Source: Roseibium alexandrii DFL-11
GTDB taxonomy: Bacteria > Pseudomonadota > Alphaproteobacteria > Rhizobiales > Stappiaceae
Reading direction: 5' to 3'
Assembly: GCF_000158095.2 (NCBI RefSeq)
Contig: NZ_CM011002.1
Location: forward strand, 549,541 to 613,540
Length of the DNA stretch: 64,000 nt
Numbering within the stretch: the stretch's first letter is position 1; every line of letters begins with the position of its first letter. This document shows, piece by piece, positions 37,393 to 47,556 of this stretch. Below the pieces are notes generated by a model that ran no database searches, had not been told where the DNA came from, and saw only the letters and a program-made list of their open reading frames with translations. A program made the translations under genes and the position numbers.

Positions 37393-38169
37393 TCACTCTG
37401 TTTCGATCGGCGGATTGTCCGGTGGCGGGGTGATCCGGTATTTAAGGAGCGCTTCTTGAAGGCTGTCGTCGGTCTTCATGTCGTGCAAGCTTTTGCGCAG
37501 CCTGCGTACGATCGCCGGGTCGCTGCCATTTGACATGGCTGCGGCAACATCAAATTCGGCCACATCTTTGCCAATCCGGAACCGCGCTGGGTCCATTCCC
37601 TCCGCGCGCATGGCATTCACAGTGAGAGACCGCGCGGAGATAATCGCGTCAACGCGGCCGGCCGCAAGCATGCGAACCAGGGCCGTGTTATCGGGTGCGG
37701 CCACGACGTTTGGCAAGGCTAACCGCTCTGCAAGCCGTTCGATGGCCGAATTTCTGAGAACGGCTACGGTTGCGCCGGATTTCAGGCCCGCCAAATCCAT
37801 GGCGGGAGATGAGGCGAGCGAATAAATGCTGACGGTCTCACGCGCGATGGTTCCAAGCCAGGTGAATTGATCTTCCCGCCCCGGTGTCCGTGCAACAGGC
37901 GCGATGATCGTGTTCGGCGCGTGTTGCGTCAGCATCTGAGCCCGGATCCGCGGGACGGGCGTCACGGTCACGTTGCATCCCTGCCGGGCGGCCATTTCCC
38001 GGACAATATCCAGCGCTGCGCCGACGTTCGTCCCATGATCCACAAACCCGTAAGGTGGCAGCTCTGGCGCCAGAAAGGTGAGGTTACAGGCTTGAGCGTA
38101 CGCAGGCAGACTTACCGACCCCAAGACCAAGATCAGGGCCACGCGCCATTCTCGCTTTTTTGTCATCAT
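37393..38169 (-). CDS. Periplasmic solute-binding protein (SBP_bac_3-like)
   Basis: 258 residues from ATG 38169 (or 38166). The signal peptide is MMTKKREWRVALILVLGSVS followed by LPAYAQA. The mature domain has the family-3 pattern: LTFLAPELPPYGFVDHGT, ALDIVREMAARQGCNVTVTPV, and GATVAVLRNSAIERLAERL, ending LLKYRITPPPD. It resembles amino-acid-binding proteins, but no permease or ATPase gene is present. It is divergent from the chemoreceptor gene at 38498, so it may feed ligand information to a receptor or act as an orphan sensor. The frame continues open upstream to 38877, but only the part from the signal peptide makes sense. Confidence 0.8.
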   Translation of the reverse strand: MMTKKREWRVALILVLGSVSLPAYAQACNLTFLAPELPPYGFVDHGTNVGAALDIVREMAARQGCNVTVTPVPRIRAQMLTQHAPNTIIAPVARTPGREDQFTWLGTIARETVSIYSLASSPAMDLAGLKSGATVAVLRNSAIERLAERLALPNVVAAPDNTALVRMLAAGRVDAIISARSLTVNAMRAEGMDPARFRIGKDVAEFDVAAAMSNGSDPAIVRRLRKSLHDMKTDDSLQEALLKYRITPPPDNPPIETE

Positions 38170-38497
38170 TTCCAGAGCGCCCCGATCGACCTTTTGTGTG
38201 CCTGCGTTGTCCCTCACACCGCTTAGCAACCAGTCCTGTTTATACTCCTGAACAGCAGTATCCAGATCATGGGACCGGTCTGGGCTTTGGTGGCCGCACT
38301 TGATCCGACCACCCCCAAGACCGGGAGGGCCGACGATTACCGCGTCTTTTTTCGACTGGGGGCAATGTGTATTGTTAAATATTTCCATGACTAAGGTGCG
38401 TAAGAATAATCCCGTAGTACAGCCGGTGGCCAAGGTGCTCAGAATTCGTGCAATTCTTTGATGAGTTTTTCTTCTTTGCCTTATTCTGAGTTGTGAT
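38170..38497. other. Divergent intergenic region, about 330 bp
   Basis: Lies between the divergent solute-binding protein and chemoreceptor genes. The right half is AT-rich (about 38365-38390 and 38450-38490) and probably carries both promoters. No gene called. Confidence 0.35.
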
Positions 38498-40837
38498 TTG
38501 TTAACCGTGATTGCGCACCTTTCTTCCGTAACGTCATTTTTTGCGGAGTGGTGGGATGACGCTGTGGGCAGCCCTGAAGATAAGTCAAAACTGAAGATCT
38601 GTTTCGGCGCCGCCGTGCTTGCGCTTGCCGGCATTGCCGGGTTCAGCATCTGGTCGTCCGTTGCCGGCGGGTCGGATTTTGCCGAGTATCGCGGGCAAGC
38701 CCGGCAAAGCGTCCTTCTTGGCGATATGACCGAAGATATCCTGAGCGCCCGCCTTGAGGTCATGAAATACCGGGCCCTGGACAACAGCGGGGCCGAAGCG
38801 GTTGTCAGCGCCGAGATCACGTCCTTCATTGAAGAAAAGGGCATCTTGCGGGATCTCAGTAACGACGCGGCTCTCACGTCCCAGATCGATCAGATCGCCG
38901 GTGACGCGCAGCTTTATGCAGACCGGTTTGCAGACGTTGTCATCCTTGACCAGACCCGGCATGAGATCGTTCGCTCCATCCTCGATGTCAAAGGCCCCGA
39001 GATGCGCGGTCAGCTGTCTGATGTCATGGAAACCGCTTACAAAGACGGCGATCCGGCCGCCGCGTTTTATGCCGCCCGGGTTCAGCAGCATTTGATGCTG
39101 GGCCGCCTTTATGCGCAGAAGTTCCTTTTGCGCGGGGCCCCGGCGGACAAGGACCGGGCACTCACAGAAATCGGCGTTGCCCTGACGGACGTGGACACAC
39201 TGCTGTCAGAGCTTCAGGATCCGGGACGGCGGACGCTGACGCTGGAGGTGCAGGGCGGGTTGACCGCGTACCGGGACGCGTTTTCCAAGGTCGCAACCCT
39301 GTTTGAACAGCGCCAGGCCATCTTGATTGAGGACCTGGATGTGGTCGGACCGCGGATCCTGTCGGATGCGGACGCCCTTCTTGAAACGGCTGTCGCCGTT
39401 CAAGATAAAATTGGCCCTCAGATTGCCCGGTCCTTTTCCAATCAGCCGCTGGTATTGGGTGTCGCGGCTCTCCTGAGTATGCTCGCAGCAGTTGGGGCAG
39501 CATTTCTACTGATCCGGTCGATCGTTGGCCCGATTTCCGAGATCACATCTATCTTGAACCGCCTCAAAGACGGCCGGACCGACATGGAGATTGCGTCCGG
39601 CGGGCGCAGCGATGAAATCGGCACCATGCTGGAGGCCGCGGCCGCGCTGCGGCAGAGCGTCCGGGCGGCCTTCACGCGGTCTCAAATGATCGACCAGATG
39701 CCGACACCGCTCATGATGGCGGACGCTACTAATGATTTCAAAATCGATTTCATGAACCCGGTGATGTTTGAGACCATGGAGCGGGTTGGTGCTGAATTGC
39801 CAGTGGCCGTTTCGGAGCTGATCGGCACCTCGATCGATGTGTTCCACAAACACCCCGAGCATCAGCGCAGGGTGCTGTCGGATCCCGAGAACCTGCCCTG
39901 GTCCGGCCGTGTGACCTATGGCGGGCGGCGGTATTCCCTCAAGGTTTCTGCCATCATGGACAACGAAGGCCGGTACGTCGGGCCGATGGTGGCCTGGGAT
40001 GATGTGACCGAGCGGGAGCGCCTTGCTGAAACGGTTGGTGATGCGGTCAAGCGGGTGACCGCATCGGTCAGCGATGCGGGGACCTTTACCGAGCGGCTGT
40101 CGATGGTCTCGACACAGGCCCAGGAAAAATCAACGTCGGTCTCCGCCGCCGCCGAGGAAGCGACCCAAAACGTGCAGTCGGTTGCCAGCGCCGCGGAACA
40201 ATTGGCCACCTCCATCAGCGAGATCACCCATCAAGTGGCCAATTCCAGCGGCATGGCAACGGAAGCCACCAGCATCGCGGAGGAAACCAAAATCAGCGCC
40301 TCTGCCTTGTCCGACAGTTCCCAGAAGATCGGCGATATCGTCAAGGTGATCTCCGAAATTGCGGAACAAACCAATCTCCTTGCGCTCAATGCAACCATCG
40401 AGGCGGCCCGGGCCGGCGATGCCGGCAAAGGGTTTGCGGTTGTTGCCAATGAGGTGAAGGCCCTCGCCGAACAGACGGCGAAGGCAACGGTGGAGATCGG
40501 TCAGCAGATCACGTCGATGCAGAGCATCACGGATCAGTCCGTCCGGCAAATCGACACCGTTACGGCACGCATCAGCGAAATTGCCGAAACCCTGGCAACG
40601 GTGGCCGCCGCCGCGGAAGAGCAAGGGTCCGCGACGCAGGAGATCAGCCGCAGCGTTCAGGAGGCGGCCACGGGCACCCAGCAGGTGTCGCATGACATCA
40701 CCGGTGTGCGGGATGCAAACGCGGAAACGGATGAGGCAGCCGTGCAGCTTCAGGACATCACGCACAAACTCTCCGGGATTTCATCGGAGCTGGGCGAGGC
40801 GGCAGATCAGTTCCTCGCTGACATGCGGGCGGGGTGA
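38498..40837 (+). CDS. Chemoreceptor with helical sensor, HAMP and PAS
   Basis: A 779-residue chemoreceptor. The N-terminal membrane helix is near residues 33-55, then a long helical periplasmic domain (about 60-310, rich in [18 protein letters not shown] helices, resembling four-helix or HBM sensors), helix 2 (about 325-350), HAMP (about 350-400), a PAS domain (about 405-505, with [16 protein letters not shown]), and the signalling hairpin with [21 protein letters not shown]. The start is uncertain: TTG 38498 or GTG 38507; no ATG precedes the first helix. Ligand unknown. Confidence 0.87.
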   Translation: MLTVIAHLSSVTSFFAEWWDDAVGSPEDKSKLKICFGAAVLALAGIAGFSIWSSVAGGSDFAEYRGQARQSVLLGDMTEDILSARLEVMKYRALDNSGAEAVVSAEITSFIEEKGILRDLSNDAALTSQIDQIAGDAQLYADRFADVVILDQTRHEIVRSILDVKGPEMRGQLSDVMETAYKDGDPAAAFYAARVQQHLMLGRLYAQKFLLRGAPADKDRALTEIGVALTDVDTLLSELQDPGRRTLTLEVQGGLTAYRDAFSKVATLFEQRQAILIEDLDVVGPRILSDADALLETAVAVQDKIGPQIARSFSNQPLVLGVAALLSMLAAVGAAFLLIRSIVGPISEITSILNRLKDGRTDMEIASGGRSDEIGTMLEAAAALRQSVRAAFTRSQMIDQMPTPLMMADATNDFKIDFMNPVMFETMERVGAELPVAVSELIGTSIDVFHKHPEHQRRVLSDPENLPWSGRVTYGGRRYSLKVSAIMDNEGRYVGPMVAWDDVTERERLAETVGDAVKRVTASVSDAGTFTERLSMVSTQAQEKSTSVSAAAEEATQNVQSVASAAEQLATSISEITHQVANSSGMATEATSIAEETKISASALSDSSQKIGDIVKVISEIAEQTNLLALNATIEAARAGDAGKGFAVVANEVKALAEQTAKATVEIGQQITSMQSITDQSVRQIDTVTARISEIAETLATVAAAAEEQGSATQEISRSVQEAATGTQQVSHDITGVRDANAETDEAAVQLQDITHKLSGISSELGEAADQFLADMRAG

Positions 40838-41263
40838 GGCGAGGGGCCTCTCCCTGCGGTCCGGCGGGGATTTTGGTTCCGGCGCGGGCGGGCGCCCCGG
40901 CCTAAGGGCGATGCGAGCCGCGGCCCAGGCGTATCAATGGGCCGTCCGCGGGCAGGCGTCCCCTTGGTCTTCACGTGGTTCAGTCTGCGCCATAGCGCGC
41001 CCCTTAGTCCCACTGGCACTCACACCCTTCGCGTCAGCAGATCGGGATTCATTTTGCCGCACCCTTACAACAAAACTGCGACCCGGGGCCAGACGTAGGC
41101 TTTCATCTGAACGCAGGTCTTCCGCACATCCGCGGTTGAGCTGCGGTTGACAAGGGTATATGGGCGATCGGGCATTGGCCGGGAAAACAGGCCTAATAAC
41201 AGCCGCTTTCTCAGGCCTTCCCGGGGCTGCTTTTGTCCAAATCCATTTGAACGAGGGGCATTC
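40838..41263. other. Intergenic region, about 425 bp, no gene called
   Basis: GC rich near the chemoreceptor stop. Open frames on both strands look like noise. The DUF423 gene's GAGGGG ribosome site is at the right end. Nothing else supportable. Confidence 0.35.
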
Positions 41264-41653
41264 ATGGTCTTGGTGCTTGGCGCTTTTCTGGGGTTCTTTT
41301 CTGTTGCGTTTGGCGCTTATGCCGAACACGGATTGCGGCCTGTCATCACAGAGGAGCAGTTCCGCTATTTGATGACGGCGATACGCTACAACCAGGTGAA
41401 CGCAGGTGTAACAACTGCCATTGGATTGACGTTGCTCAGTGGCGTGGGCCCCGCAAAACCGCCCGCACTTCAATGGAGTGGCCGGCTGTTCATCCTGGGC
41501 ACAATGCTCTTCAGCTTCAGCATCTATCTCTCGGTCGTTCTAGATGTTCGCGAGCTGACCTATCTGACGCCGGTGGGTGGGGTCACCCTCATGGCCGCCT
41601 GGGTAGCCTTGGCCCTTGCGGGCGTTTCGATGATGAAAAACAGACCCGCCTGA
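41264..41653 (+). CDS. DUF423-family small membrane protein
   Basis: A 129-residue protein with four hydrophobic helices and the DUF423 motif GAFLGFFSVAFGAYAEHGL followed by a YNQVNAG segment and SFSIYLSVVL. GAGGGG precedes the ATG by a good distance, which decides the start against upstream in-frame codons to 41147. Function unknown; inner membrane. A 7-bp hairpin (AGACCCG / CGGGTCT, 41642-41660) overlaps the stop codon. Confidence 0.85.
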   Translation: MVLVLGAFLGFFSVAFGAYAEHGLRPVITEEQFRYLMTAIRYNQVNAGVTTAIGLTLLSGVGPAKPPALQWSGRLFILGTMLFSFSIYLSVVLDVRELTYLTPVGGVTLMAAWVALALAGVSMMKNRPA

Positions 41654-41824
41654 CGGGTCTACCCACCTGAACATTCGGTTTGGGTGTTCTGGCATGTCCT
41701 GGCCACGGTCCACCCGGGCGTTGGGGCAGGTGCCAGTGGTCGCAGGGTGTGGGGCTGCGTGGGAGTGCTCAAGAGCGGGGCGGGCATCGTTTCCGGAGTG
41801 CGGGGTGATCTGGAGCGCAGCTAT

Positions 41825-41913
41825 CAGCTGCGCGGTGACGACCAGCCGCGGATGCATGATTGCTGTCGGGCTGCGTGCCATGCCTTTCGGGTCGGTCGTC
41901 CAGCGGCATGTTG
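41825..41913. repeat. Dispersed intergenic repeat, copy 1
   Basis: An 89-bp segment starting CAGCTGCGCGGTGACGACCA and ending with CCAGCGGCATGTT that matches 59554-59642 without gaps and with only about ten mismatches. It lies in the intergenic gap after the DUF423 gene. On the minus strand both copies can be read through, but the differences change amino acids as often as expected by chance, so it does not look like a conserved coding sequence. Confidence 0.8.
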
Positions 41914-41933
41914 CCACTGAACGGATGCCGACC

Positions 41934-43277
41934 TCAGGCGCTTAGGTGACGGACGTCATCGAAGAACCGGGTGATGTCGGACGCAATCGTCTCTGCGCCC
42001 GCTTCCATGTCCCGTGCTTTGGACACAAAGGCGCGGGCCGTTTCGTCCGATGCCGTGATGGCCTGCTGGACCCCCTGGATATTGCCGGCGAGTACGGATG
42101 CCCCACTGGCAACGGTCTGCACGCTTGCAGAGATTTCACCAGTCGCTGCGCCCTGTTCCTCAACCGCGGCGGCAATGGACGCGGTAACCTCATCGAGCTC
42201 CCGCACGACGGTCGCGATTGTTTCAATGGATCCGACCGCGCTTGTGGTTGCCGCCTGGATCTCGCCAATCTGCTGACTGATTTCCTCGGTCGCGCGAGAC
42301 GTTTGGGTTGACAGCTCCTTCACCTCGGCCGCGACTACGGCAAATCCCTTTCCTGCTTCCCCCGCGCGGGCCGCTTCGATTGTGGCGTTGAGGGCCAGCA
42401 GGTTCGTTTGTTCGGCAATCGCCTGAATCAGGCCGATCACATCGCCGATTTTCTGCGCACCACCTGCAAGGCCCTGAACATCCGTCGTGGTTGTTTCGGC
42501 GCTCATCCGGGCCCGGTTTGCGATCCCGGACGCACCGGAAATCTGTTTGGATATCTCCAGGATCGAGGCTGACAACTCTTCGGTTGCGGACGCCACGGTT
42601 TGAACATTGACCTGCGATTCTTCTGAAATGCTCGTGGCCGTGTCGGTTTCCGATCTGGCGGCTCCGGATACCTTAATCAGCTCGCCGGCATCCGTGGCCA
42701 TGGTGCGGGCCCCGGAGCGTATGCCGTCGAGCGGCACCGCGATGATCTCTTCAAACCGGGCGATGGCAGAGTTGAGCGCCCGTGTCTTGTCGGCCTGCTC
42801 TTCCATCAGCACCGCCTGATAGGTCGACACGGCCATGTCCAGATCGAACATGGCCGCCGTGGTGACATGAGACAGCGCCCTTGCAAGTTTGCCCGGCGAA
42901 AACCGCAGTTTTCGGATCAAGGCCTCTTGCAGGTGGACCAGGACGAATTTGTAACCCGCGATATACCATTTCGGCTCCAGTCCGATGCGGCTGTGAACAC
43001 GGCCAATCCGGTTGATGCTGTCGACATAATCCTCGTCAAACCCTTGCAGGAACAGCTTTCTCCAATGCGTTTTCTGGGCGTTCTCCAGGCGTGGCTGTTG
43101 CGTGCCCACCATGTCTGCCATCTCAGGATGCTGGCGCAGATGGGTGTAAAATGCCGCCAGGATGCCGTCGATATCCTTCTCGATCACGGGCCAGATCGCA
43201 CGCAACCCCTCAACGACCCCGCCATCGATCTCCGCGAACTGCAATCTTTCCCGAATAGACGCTGACGCATGCGACAT
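41934..43277 (-). CDS. Globin-coupled chemoreceptor (HemAT-like)
   Basis: A 447-residue soluble chemoreceptor. The first ~175 residues form a protoglobin sensor: the proximal His is His95 in [19 protein letters not shown], the family's haem-ligand segment. Then a short linker and the signalling domain with the tip [22 protein letters not shown]. No membrane helix, so it is cytoplasmic. Such proteins sense O2 through haem and drive aerotaxis. It is divergent from the GGDEF-EAL gene at 43592, across a 314-bp gap. Confidence 0.92.
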   Translation of the reverse strand: MSHASASIRERLQFAEIDGGVVEGLRAIWPVIEKDIDGILAAFYTHLRQHPEMADMVGTQQPRLENAQKTHWRKLFLQGFDEDYVDSINRIGRVHSRIGLEPKWYIAGYKFVLVHLQEALIRKLRFSPGKLARALSHVTTAAMFDLDMAVSTYQAVLMEEQADKTRALNSAIARFEEIIAVPLDGIRSGARTMATDAGELIKVSGAARSETDTATSISEESQVNVQTVASATEELSASILEISKQISGASGIANRARMSAETTTTDVQGLAGGAQKIGDVIGLIQAIAEQTNLLALNATIEAARAGEAGKGFAVVAAEVKELSTQTSRATEEISQQIGEIQAATTSAVGSIETIATVVRELDEVTASIAAAVEEQGAATGEISASVQTVASGASVLAGNIQGVQQAITASDETARAFVSKARDMEAGAETIASDITRFFDDVRHLSA

Positions 43278-43591
43278 GTGATTTGCCTTTCGAATTTTCC
43301 TCTAGGGCAGAATTCCGAGGTCATGTTAACAAATCGTGACAAAAGCTCTGTTTCTAAATGCCCATTTCAAATGCATGCGCGTTAAATTTCATCAAAACTC
43401 CGCTTATTTCGATAAAGTCTTGGTAGAATTGCAGGTGTAAGCGCGATTACGTACTTGATTTCTTTCGTTTTCATGATGAGTGTCAATTGGTATTGACGGT
43501 CCTAATCATGTTTGCTTGGTATTTCTTGCAGGGTGTCAGCGGGCGCTTGGGTGGAAGGACATGACGGCTGTGATTTTGGAAAGAGGCGGCC
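43278..43591. other. Divergent intergenic region, 314 bp
   Basis: AT-rich gap between the divergent globin-receptor and GGDEF-EVL genes. It contains a candidate rightward promoter (see 43493-43522); leftward control signals for the globin gene are not clear. Confidence 0.4.
43493..43522 (+). promoter_or_regulatory. Candidate sigma-70-type promoter
   Basis: TTGACG (43493-43498), an 18-base spacer, and TGGTAT (43517-43522), about 70 bases before the start of the GGDEF-EVL gene. Judged by consensus only. Confidence 0.35.
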
Positions 43592-45853
43592 ATGCAACCA
43601 AACGCCACCAAATTTGCCCCTCGGGACGCGGACCCTGGTCCTGAGACCACACGCCGTTGGCACATGGATGCGCTCAAGGACATAGATGTGCTTAAGGGCG
43701 GTGGGACTTCCCATGATGAGATCCACCAACTCTTGGCCGCGATTGCCTATCATGAGGCCGGGCAACGCAGCACCAGCATCCGCTTGTTCCTGCGGGACGG
43801 GGGCACGGGGTGTTTTTTCCTGTGTGCCCACCACGCCGCTCTTTCGGATGACACACCGCCCTCAGTGCGTTCGCGCTTTCCAGACGGTTTTTCAGCCGCA
43901 GACCTTTCGAACGGCAAGACACTTCTCGGGTCCTTCCAGACCCGCTTCGACGAATCACTGGAAGAGCGCGAGGTTCCCCGGTCTTCCTGCTGCGTTCCGA
44001 TCCTTTCTGATCGGAGTGTTCTTGGCGCGTTGGTGTTTTGCTGTGATACCGGACAGGACTATCGGGGCGTCGACTTTTCGGTTCCAGAAGCACTCGGACA
44101 TCTTATCGGGCTTCACATTTCGTCCAAAAATCCTCACGGCAAGGCCGGGGATGCGCCGGGTCAGGCGCCATCCTTGGATCGTTGGCAAGACCAATTGTTG
44201 TCCCTGATCGAAGACCAGACCATTTACAGCCGGACGGATCGCGCCGGCCGCATCCTGGATGCCAATGACGCGCTTGTTGCGCTCAGCGGGTACAGCCGGG
44301 TGGAGTTGGTCGGGTCCCCCCACAGTCTTTTGAATTCCGGTCATCATCCGCCAGAGTTCTGGCATGCGTTCTGGCAACAGATTTCTTCCGGGCAGACCTG
44401 GCGGGGTGAAATCTGCAATCGCACGAAAACCGGTGACCTTTATTGGTTGGACAGTATCGTCGCACCGCTTAAGGGCGCGGATGGGCGCATTGAAAACTAC
44501 ATTTCGGTCCGCTTCGATATCACGGAGCGCAAACGGGCCGAGGCGCGCATTCACCAGCTGGCCTATTTCGACACGCTCACCGGGCTTGCCAATCGGGACG
44601 GCACACTCGCTCACATTCGATCGTGCCTGTGCGGTCCGGGCGGTGAGGACAGGATATTCGCGCTGTTTTACATCGATCTCGATCATTTCAAGGCCGTCAA
44701 CGACAAGCGGGGCCACGCCACGGGGGACCGTGTCCTTGCGATTGCAGCGCAGCGCCTTCAGTCGGTGTGCCCAACAGACGTGTTTCTTGGCCGGCTAGGC
44801 GGCGACGAGTTTGCGGCATTTTGTCCAGTCAAAACAAAACAAGAGGCCCAGGCCGTTTCGGATTTGTTTCAAGCGGCGCTGTTGGAGCCGATCGATGTCT
44901 CCGGCGAGCAATTTGCCCTGGGCCTGAGTGTCGGGATCGCGCTTGCCCCCTATCATGCGCGCGAGGCGGATGCTCTGCTGAGCCGGGCAGACATGGCCAT
45001 GTACCAGGCCAAGGCGACCGGGGCGGGTTCGGTGTTTTACACCCAAAGCCTTGCTGATGCTCTGCATCGGCGCCAGCGTGTTTCAGACCGGTTCAAACTT
45101 GCGCTGGAGGCCGGCCTGTTTCACCTGGTGTTTCAGCCTCAGGTCCATCTTGAGGATGGCAGTTTCGAAGGGTGCGAGGTCTTGATCCGGTGGCGTGACG
45201 AAGAGCTGGGCGCCGTCCCGCCGTCAGAATTCATCCCGATTGCCGAAGAACTGGGTCTGATAACCAAGCTTGGGGAATGGGTGCTCGCACAGACTTGCCG
45301 GCATATGAGTGACTGGGCCGCCAGAGGTCTGTCTGTACCCGGGCGTGTCGCGATCAATATCTCGGCGCAGGAGCTGATGTCGTCCGGGTATGTTGCAAAC
45401 CTCAAAGAGACCGTTGCATCGTTTGGTTGTGACCCAAATGCTTTTGAACTGGAAATTACCGAACATGGGCTGATGCGGGATATTTGGGCCGGCAAGGAGA
45501 CCCTCAACGAACTGGAAGATCTCGGGTTTCGGATTGCGATCGATGACTTTGGCACAGGGTATTCGTCCCTGTCTTACGTGAAGCATTTTTCGGCCGACGA
45601 ACTCAAGATCGACCTGTCGTTCGTCCGGGACATGATGGTCGACGCGGCCAGCTATGCGATCGTGGCGGCAACGATTGCCATGGCCGAAAAACTGGGCATG
45701 CAGAGCGTTGCAGAAGGGGTGGAAACCAAGGAGCAGGCCGATGCACTTAAGGCCATGAAGTGTCCCATCGCGCAGGGGTATTACTATTCGCGGCCACTTG
45801 AGGCCCAAGATTTTGAAGACACCTGGCTGATCCCGGCCAAGGGGACCACCTGA
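43592..45853 (+). CDS. GAF/PAS-GGDEF-EAL hybrid protein (EVL variant)
   Basis: A 753-residue soluble c-di-GMP enzyme. Residues 40-175 look like a GAF domain. PAS is at about 205-315 (ILDANDALVALSGYSRVELVG). The GGDEF domain has an intact GGDEF at 403-407 but no RxxD inhibitory site (CPTD in its place, with shifted spacing). The EAL domain starts near 500; its signature is E529-V-L rather than EAL. The other catalytic blocks are present: NISAQEL, ELEITEHG, DDFGTGYSS, a KIDLSFV Lys, and AEGVET. The first Glu and metal ligands are kept, so hydrolase activity is plausible. AGAGGCGG precedes the ATG. Confidence 0.88.
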   Translation: MQPNATKFAPRDADPGPETTRRWHMDALKDIDVLKGGGTSHDEIHQLLAAIAYHEAGQRSTSIRLFLRDGGTGCFFLCAHHAALSDDTPPSVRSRFPDGFSAADLSNGKTLLGSFQTRFDESLEEREVPRSSCCVPILSDRSVLGALVFCCDTGQDYRGVDFSVPEALGHLIGLHISSKNPHGKAGDAPGQAPSLDRWQDQLLSLIEDQTIYSRTDRAGRILDANDALVALSGYSRVELVGSPHSLLNSGHHPPEFWHAFWQQISSGQTWRGEICNRTKTGDLYWLDSIVAPLKGADGRIENYISVRFDITERKRAEARIHQLAYFDTLTGLANRDGTLAHIRSCLCGPGGEDRIFALFYIDLDHFKAVNDKRGHATGDRVLAIAAQRLQSVCPTDVFLGRLGGDEFAAFCPVKTKQEAQAVSDLFQAALLEPIDVSGEQFALGLSVGIALAPYHAREADALLSRADMAMYQAKATGAGSVFYTQSLADALHRRQRVSDRFKLALEAGLFHLVFQPQVHLEDGSFEGCEVLIRWRDEELGAVPPSEFIPIAEELGLITKLGEWVLAQTCRHMSDWAARGLSVPGRVAINISAQELMSSGYVANLKETVASFGCDPNAFELEITEHGLMRDIWAGKETLNELEDLGFRIAIDDFGTGYSSLSYVKHFSADELKIDLSFVRDMMVDAASYAIVAATIAMAEKLGMQSVAEGVETKEQADALKAMKCPIAQGYYYSRPLEAQDFEDTWLIPAKGTT

Positions 45854-46051
45854 CGGTTCACGCTGTCCAAAGTCCCGACCTCCGCCCTCATCGTGTTTCC
45901 GGCGGTGTCTCCGAGCATGTCGGTGAGCGCTGTCCTGATGTCGTCCGGTTTTGCCAAAAACATTCGGTTTGCCCAAAAATGCTGCATATGAGATTCACCT
46001 TTAATTAATCGCGGTGCCGCAGCGTAAGTTTTCAAATAAGGGAATTTACGT

Positions 46052-47161
46052 ATGCGGTTTGACCTTGCGGACGAAGTCTGGATGACCGCGCTGGATGCAG
46101 CGCAGATCTGCATCACGATCGCCGATGCCAAGACACCCGGACGCCCTCTCGTTTATGTCAATCCCGCGTTTTTAAGGCAAACCGGCTATTCCCTTGAGGA
46201 AGCGGTTGGCCGCAACTGCGGTTTTCTCCAGGGGCCGGACACCGATCCGCACACGGTGTTTCAGCTTCGGGAAAGCCTTGAGGCCGAGATGGCCATCTGT
46301 GTGGAGGTGTTGAACTACAAGAAGGACGGAACACCGTTTTGGAACGCGCTGTCCATCAGCCCGATCAAGACCGCCACTGGGGATCTGGTTGCTTTCGTCG
46401 GTTTTCAAACCGATGTGACCGATCGACGGGCCGCGTCTTTGGAAGAACAACACTCGGAGAAAATGGCGGCGCTTGGGCGGTTTGCCGGCGGGATCGCCCA
46501 TCAGGTCAACAGCGCGTTGCAGCCGGTTGTAAGTCTTCCGGCGCTAATCGCCCCCTCTCTTCCGATGGACAAAACAGAGGAACGGGACTGGCTCGAGTTG
46601 ATCGAGACGAGCGGGAAAGCTGCCCGGACCCTTCTGAAATCAGTTCTGGCGTTTTCCCGTGGCCGGGAATTTCGGGACGCAAAGCTGTTTCATCCAAACG
46701 AGGTGTTTGATCTTGCGTTGCGGCATCTAAGAATCGCGGCGCCGCCGGGCGTGCGCATAACCTCCAGTCACCGCGTCCGGGGCACTTTGGCGCTTTGTGG
46801 CGATCCGGTGGCGTTGACCAACGCGCTTGTTGAACTTGGGCAGAATGCACTGGATGCGCTGGACGGGGCAGGGGAGGTCCGCCTCAGTCTTGAGGAGGTC
46901 GGGAATCGGGTCGAGATCTGCGTGCAGGACACGGGGCCAGGTCTGGATGCGCGTACTCGATCGCGGCTGTTTGAGCCCTTTTACACGACAAAACCGATCG
47001 GTCAGGGCACCGGTCTCGGATTGGCACTTGTGCACAGCACGGTCGAGGCCTTTTCCGGATCGATCGCCGTTGAGACCCGGTCCGGCACCGGAACCCGTTT
47101 TGTGATCACGCTGCCCGTTGAACCCTTCCTAGTTCCCGTTTCAGCGGCCGCAACCGTGTAG
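46052..47161 (+). CDS. LOV-domain histidine kinase (blue-light sensor)
   Basis: 369 residues, soluble. The LOV domain (about 15-125) has GRNC56GFLQGPDTDP, the photoactive flavin-cysteine motif, with conserved Asn88 and Asn98 and the flavin-contacting Gln119 in FVGFQTDVTD. The dimerisation/phosphoacceptor helix holds His150 (FAGGIAHQVNSAL), and the ATPase domain has the N box ELGQNALDAL, DTGPG and GTGLGLAL. All elements for light-triggered autophosphorylation are present. AGGGAA precedes the ATG. Its stop codon is followed closely by the receiver gene (14 bp to that ATG), so HK, receiver and chemoreceptor form an operon. Confidence 0.93.
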   Translation: MRFDLADEVWMTALDAAQICITIADAKTPGRPLVYVNPAFLRQTGYSLEEAVGRNCGFLQGPDTDPHTVFQLRESLEAEMAICVEVLNYKKDGTPFWNALSISPIKTATGDLVAFVGFQTDVTDRRAASLEEQHSEKMAALGRFAGGIAHQVNSALQPVVSLPALIAPSLPMDKTEERDWLELIETSGKAARTLLKSVLAFSRGREFRDAKLFHPNEVFDLALRHLRIAAPPGVRITSSHRVRGTLALCGDPVALTNALVELGQNALDALDGAGEVRLSLEEVGNRVEICVQDTGPGLDARTRSRLFEPFYTTKPIGQGTGLGLALVHSTVEAFSGSIAVETRSGTGTRFVITLPVEPFLVPVSAAATV

Positions 47162-47175
47162 TGGAGACCCTGGTC

Positions 47176-47556
47176 ATGGCGCATATTCTTGTTGTTGATG
47201 ATGTCGAAGGCGTGCGGAGATCAATTGCGGCCGGCTTAAAACGCGCCGGCCATACGGTCGACGAAGCCGACTCTGGCGTTTCGGCGCTCTCAACGCTCAG
47301 ATCCGTCAAACCGGATCTTGTTATCACGGATATGCTGATGCCCGAAATGGACGGTCTCGATCTCATCGACGAGATCAAGTCCGGTTCCGCGGGGCCCTAT
47401 CCGGTTCTTGCCATCTCCGGGGGCGGCAGTTTTGTGTCGACGGGCGATGCGCTCAAAGTTGCCGAGACGACCGCTGACGGAATTCTCGAAAAACCTTTTG
47501 ACAGCACCGAACTTGACGCCGCCGTGCGCGCACTTCTCGGCGAGGTTCAAAAATGA
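47176..47556 (+). CDS. Single-domain response regulator (receiver)
   Basis: A 126-residue stand-alone receiver: acidic pair Asp8/Asp9 (ILVVDDVE), phosphoacceptor Asp52 in [13 protein letters not shown], a Ser/Thr switch in LAISGGGS, and Lys in EKPF. No output domain, so it works through protein contact, CheY-like. GGAG nine bases upstream fixes ATG 47176. It overlaps the next gene by four bases (ATGA). The likely partner is the LOV kinase just upstream. Confidence 0.92.
   Translation: MAHILVVDDVEGVRRSIAAGLKRAGHTVDEADSGVSALSTLRSVKPDLVITDMLMPEMDGLDLIDEIKSGSAGPYPVLAISGGGSFVSTGDALKVAETTADGILEKPFDSTELDAAVRALLGEVQK

Noticed and set aside
38170..38877. N-terminal extension of the solute-binding protein frame
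   Set aside because: The signal peptide begins at 38169, and the extension overlaps the divergent chemoreceptor gene.
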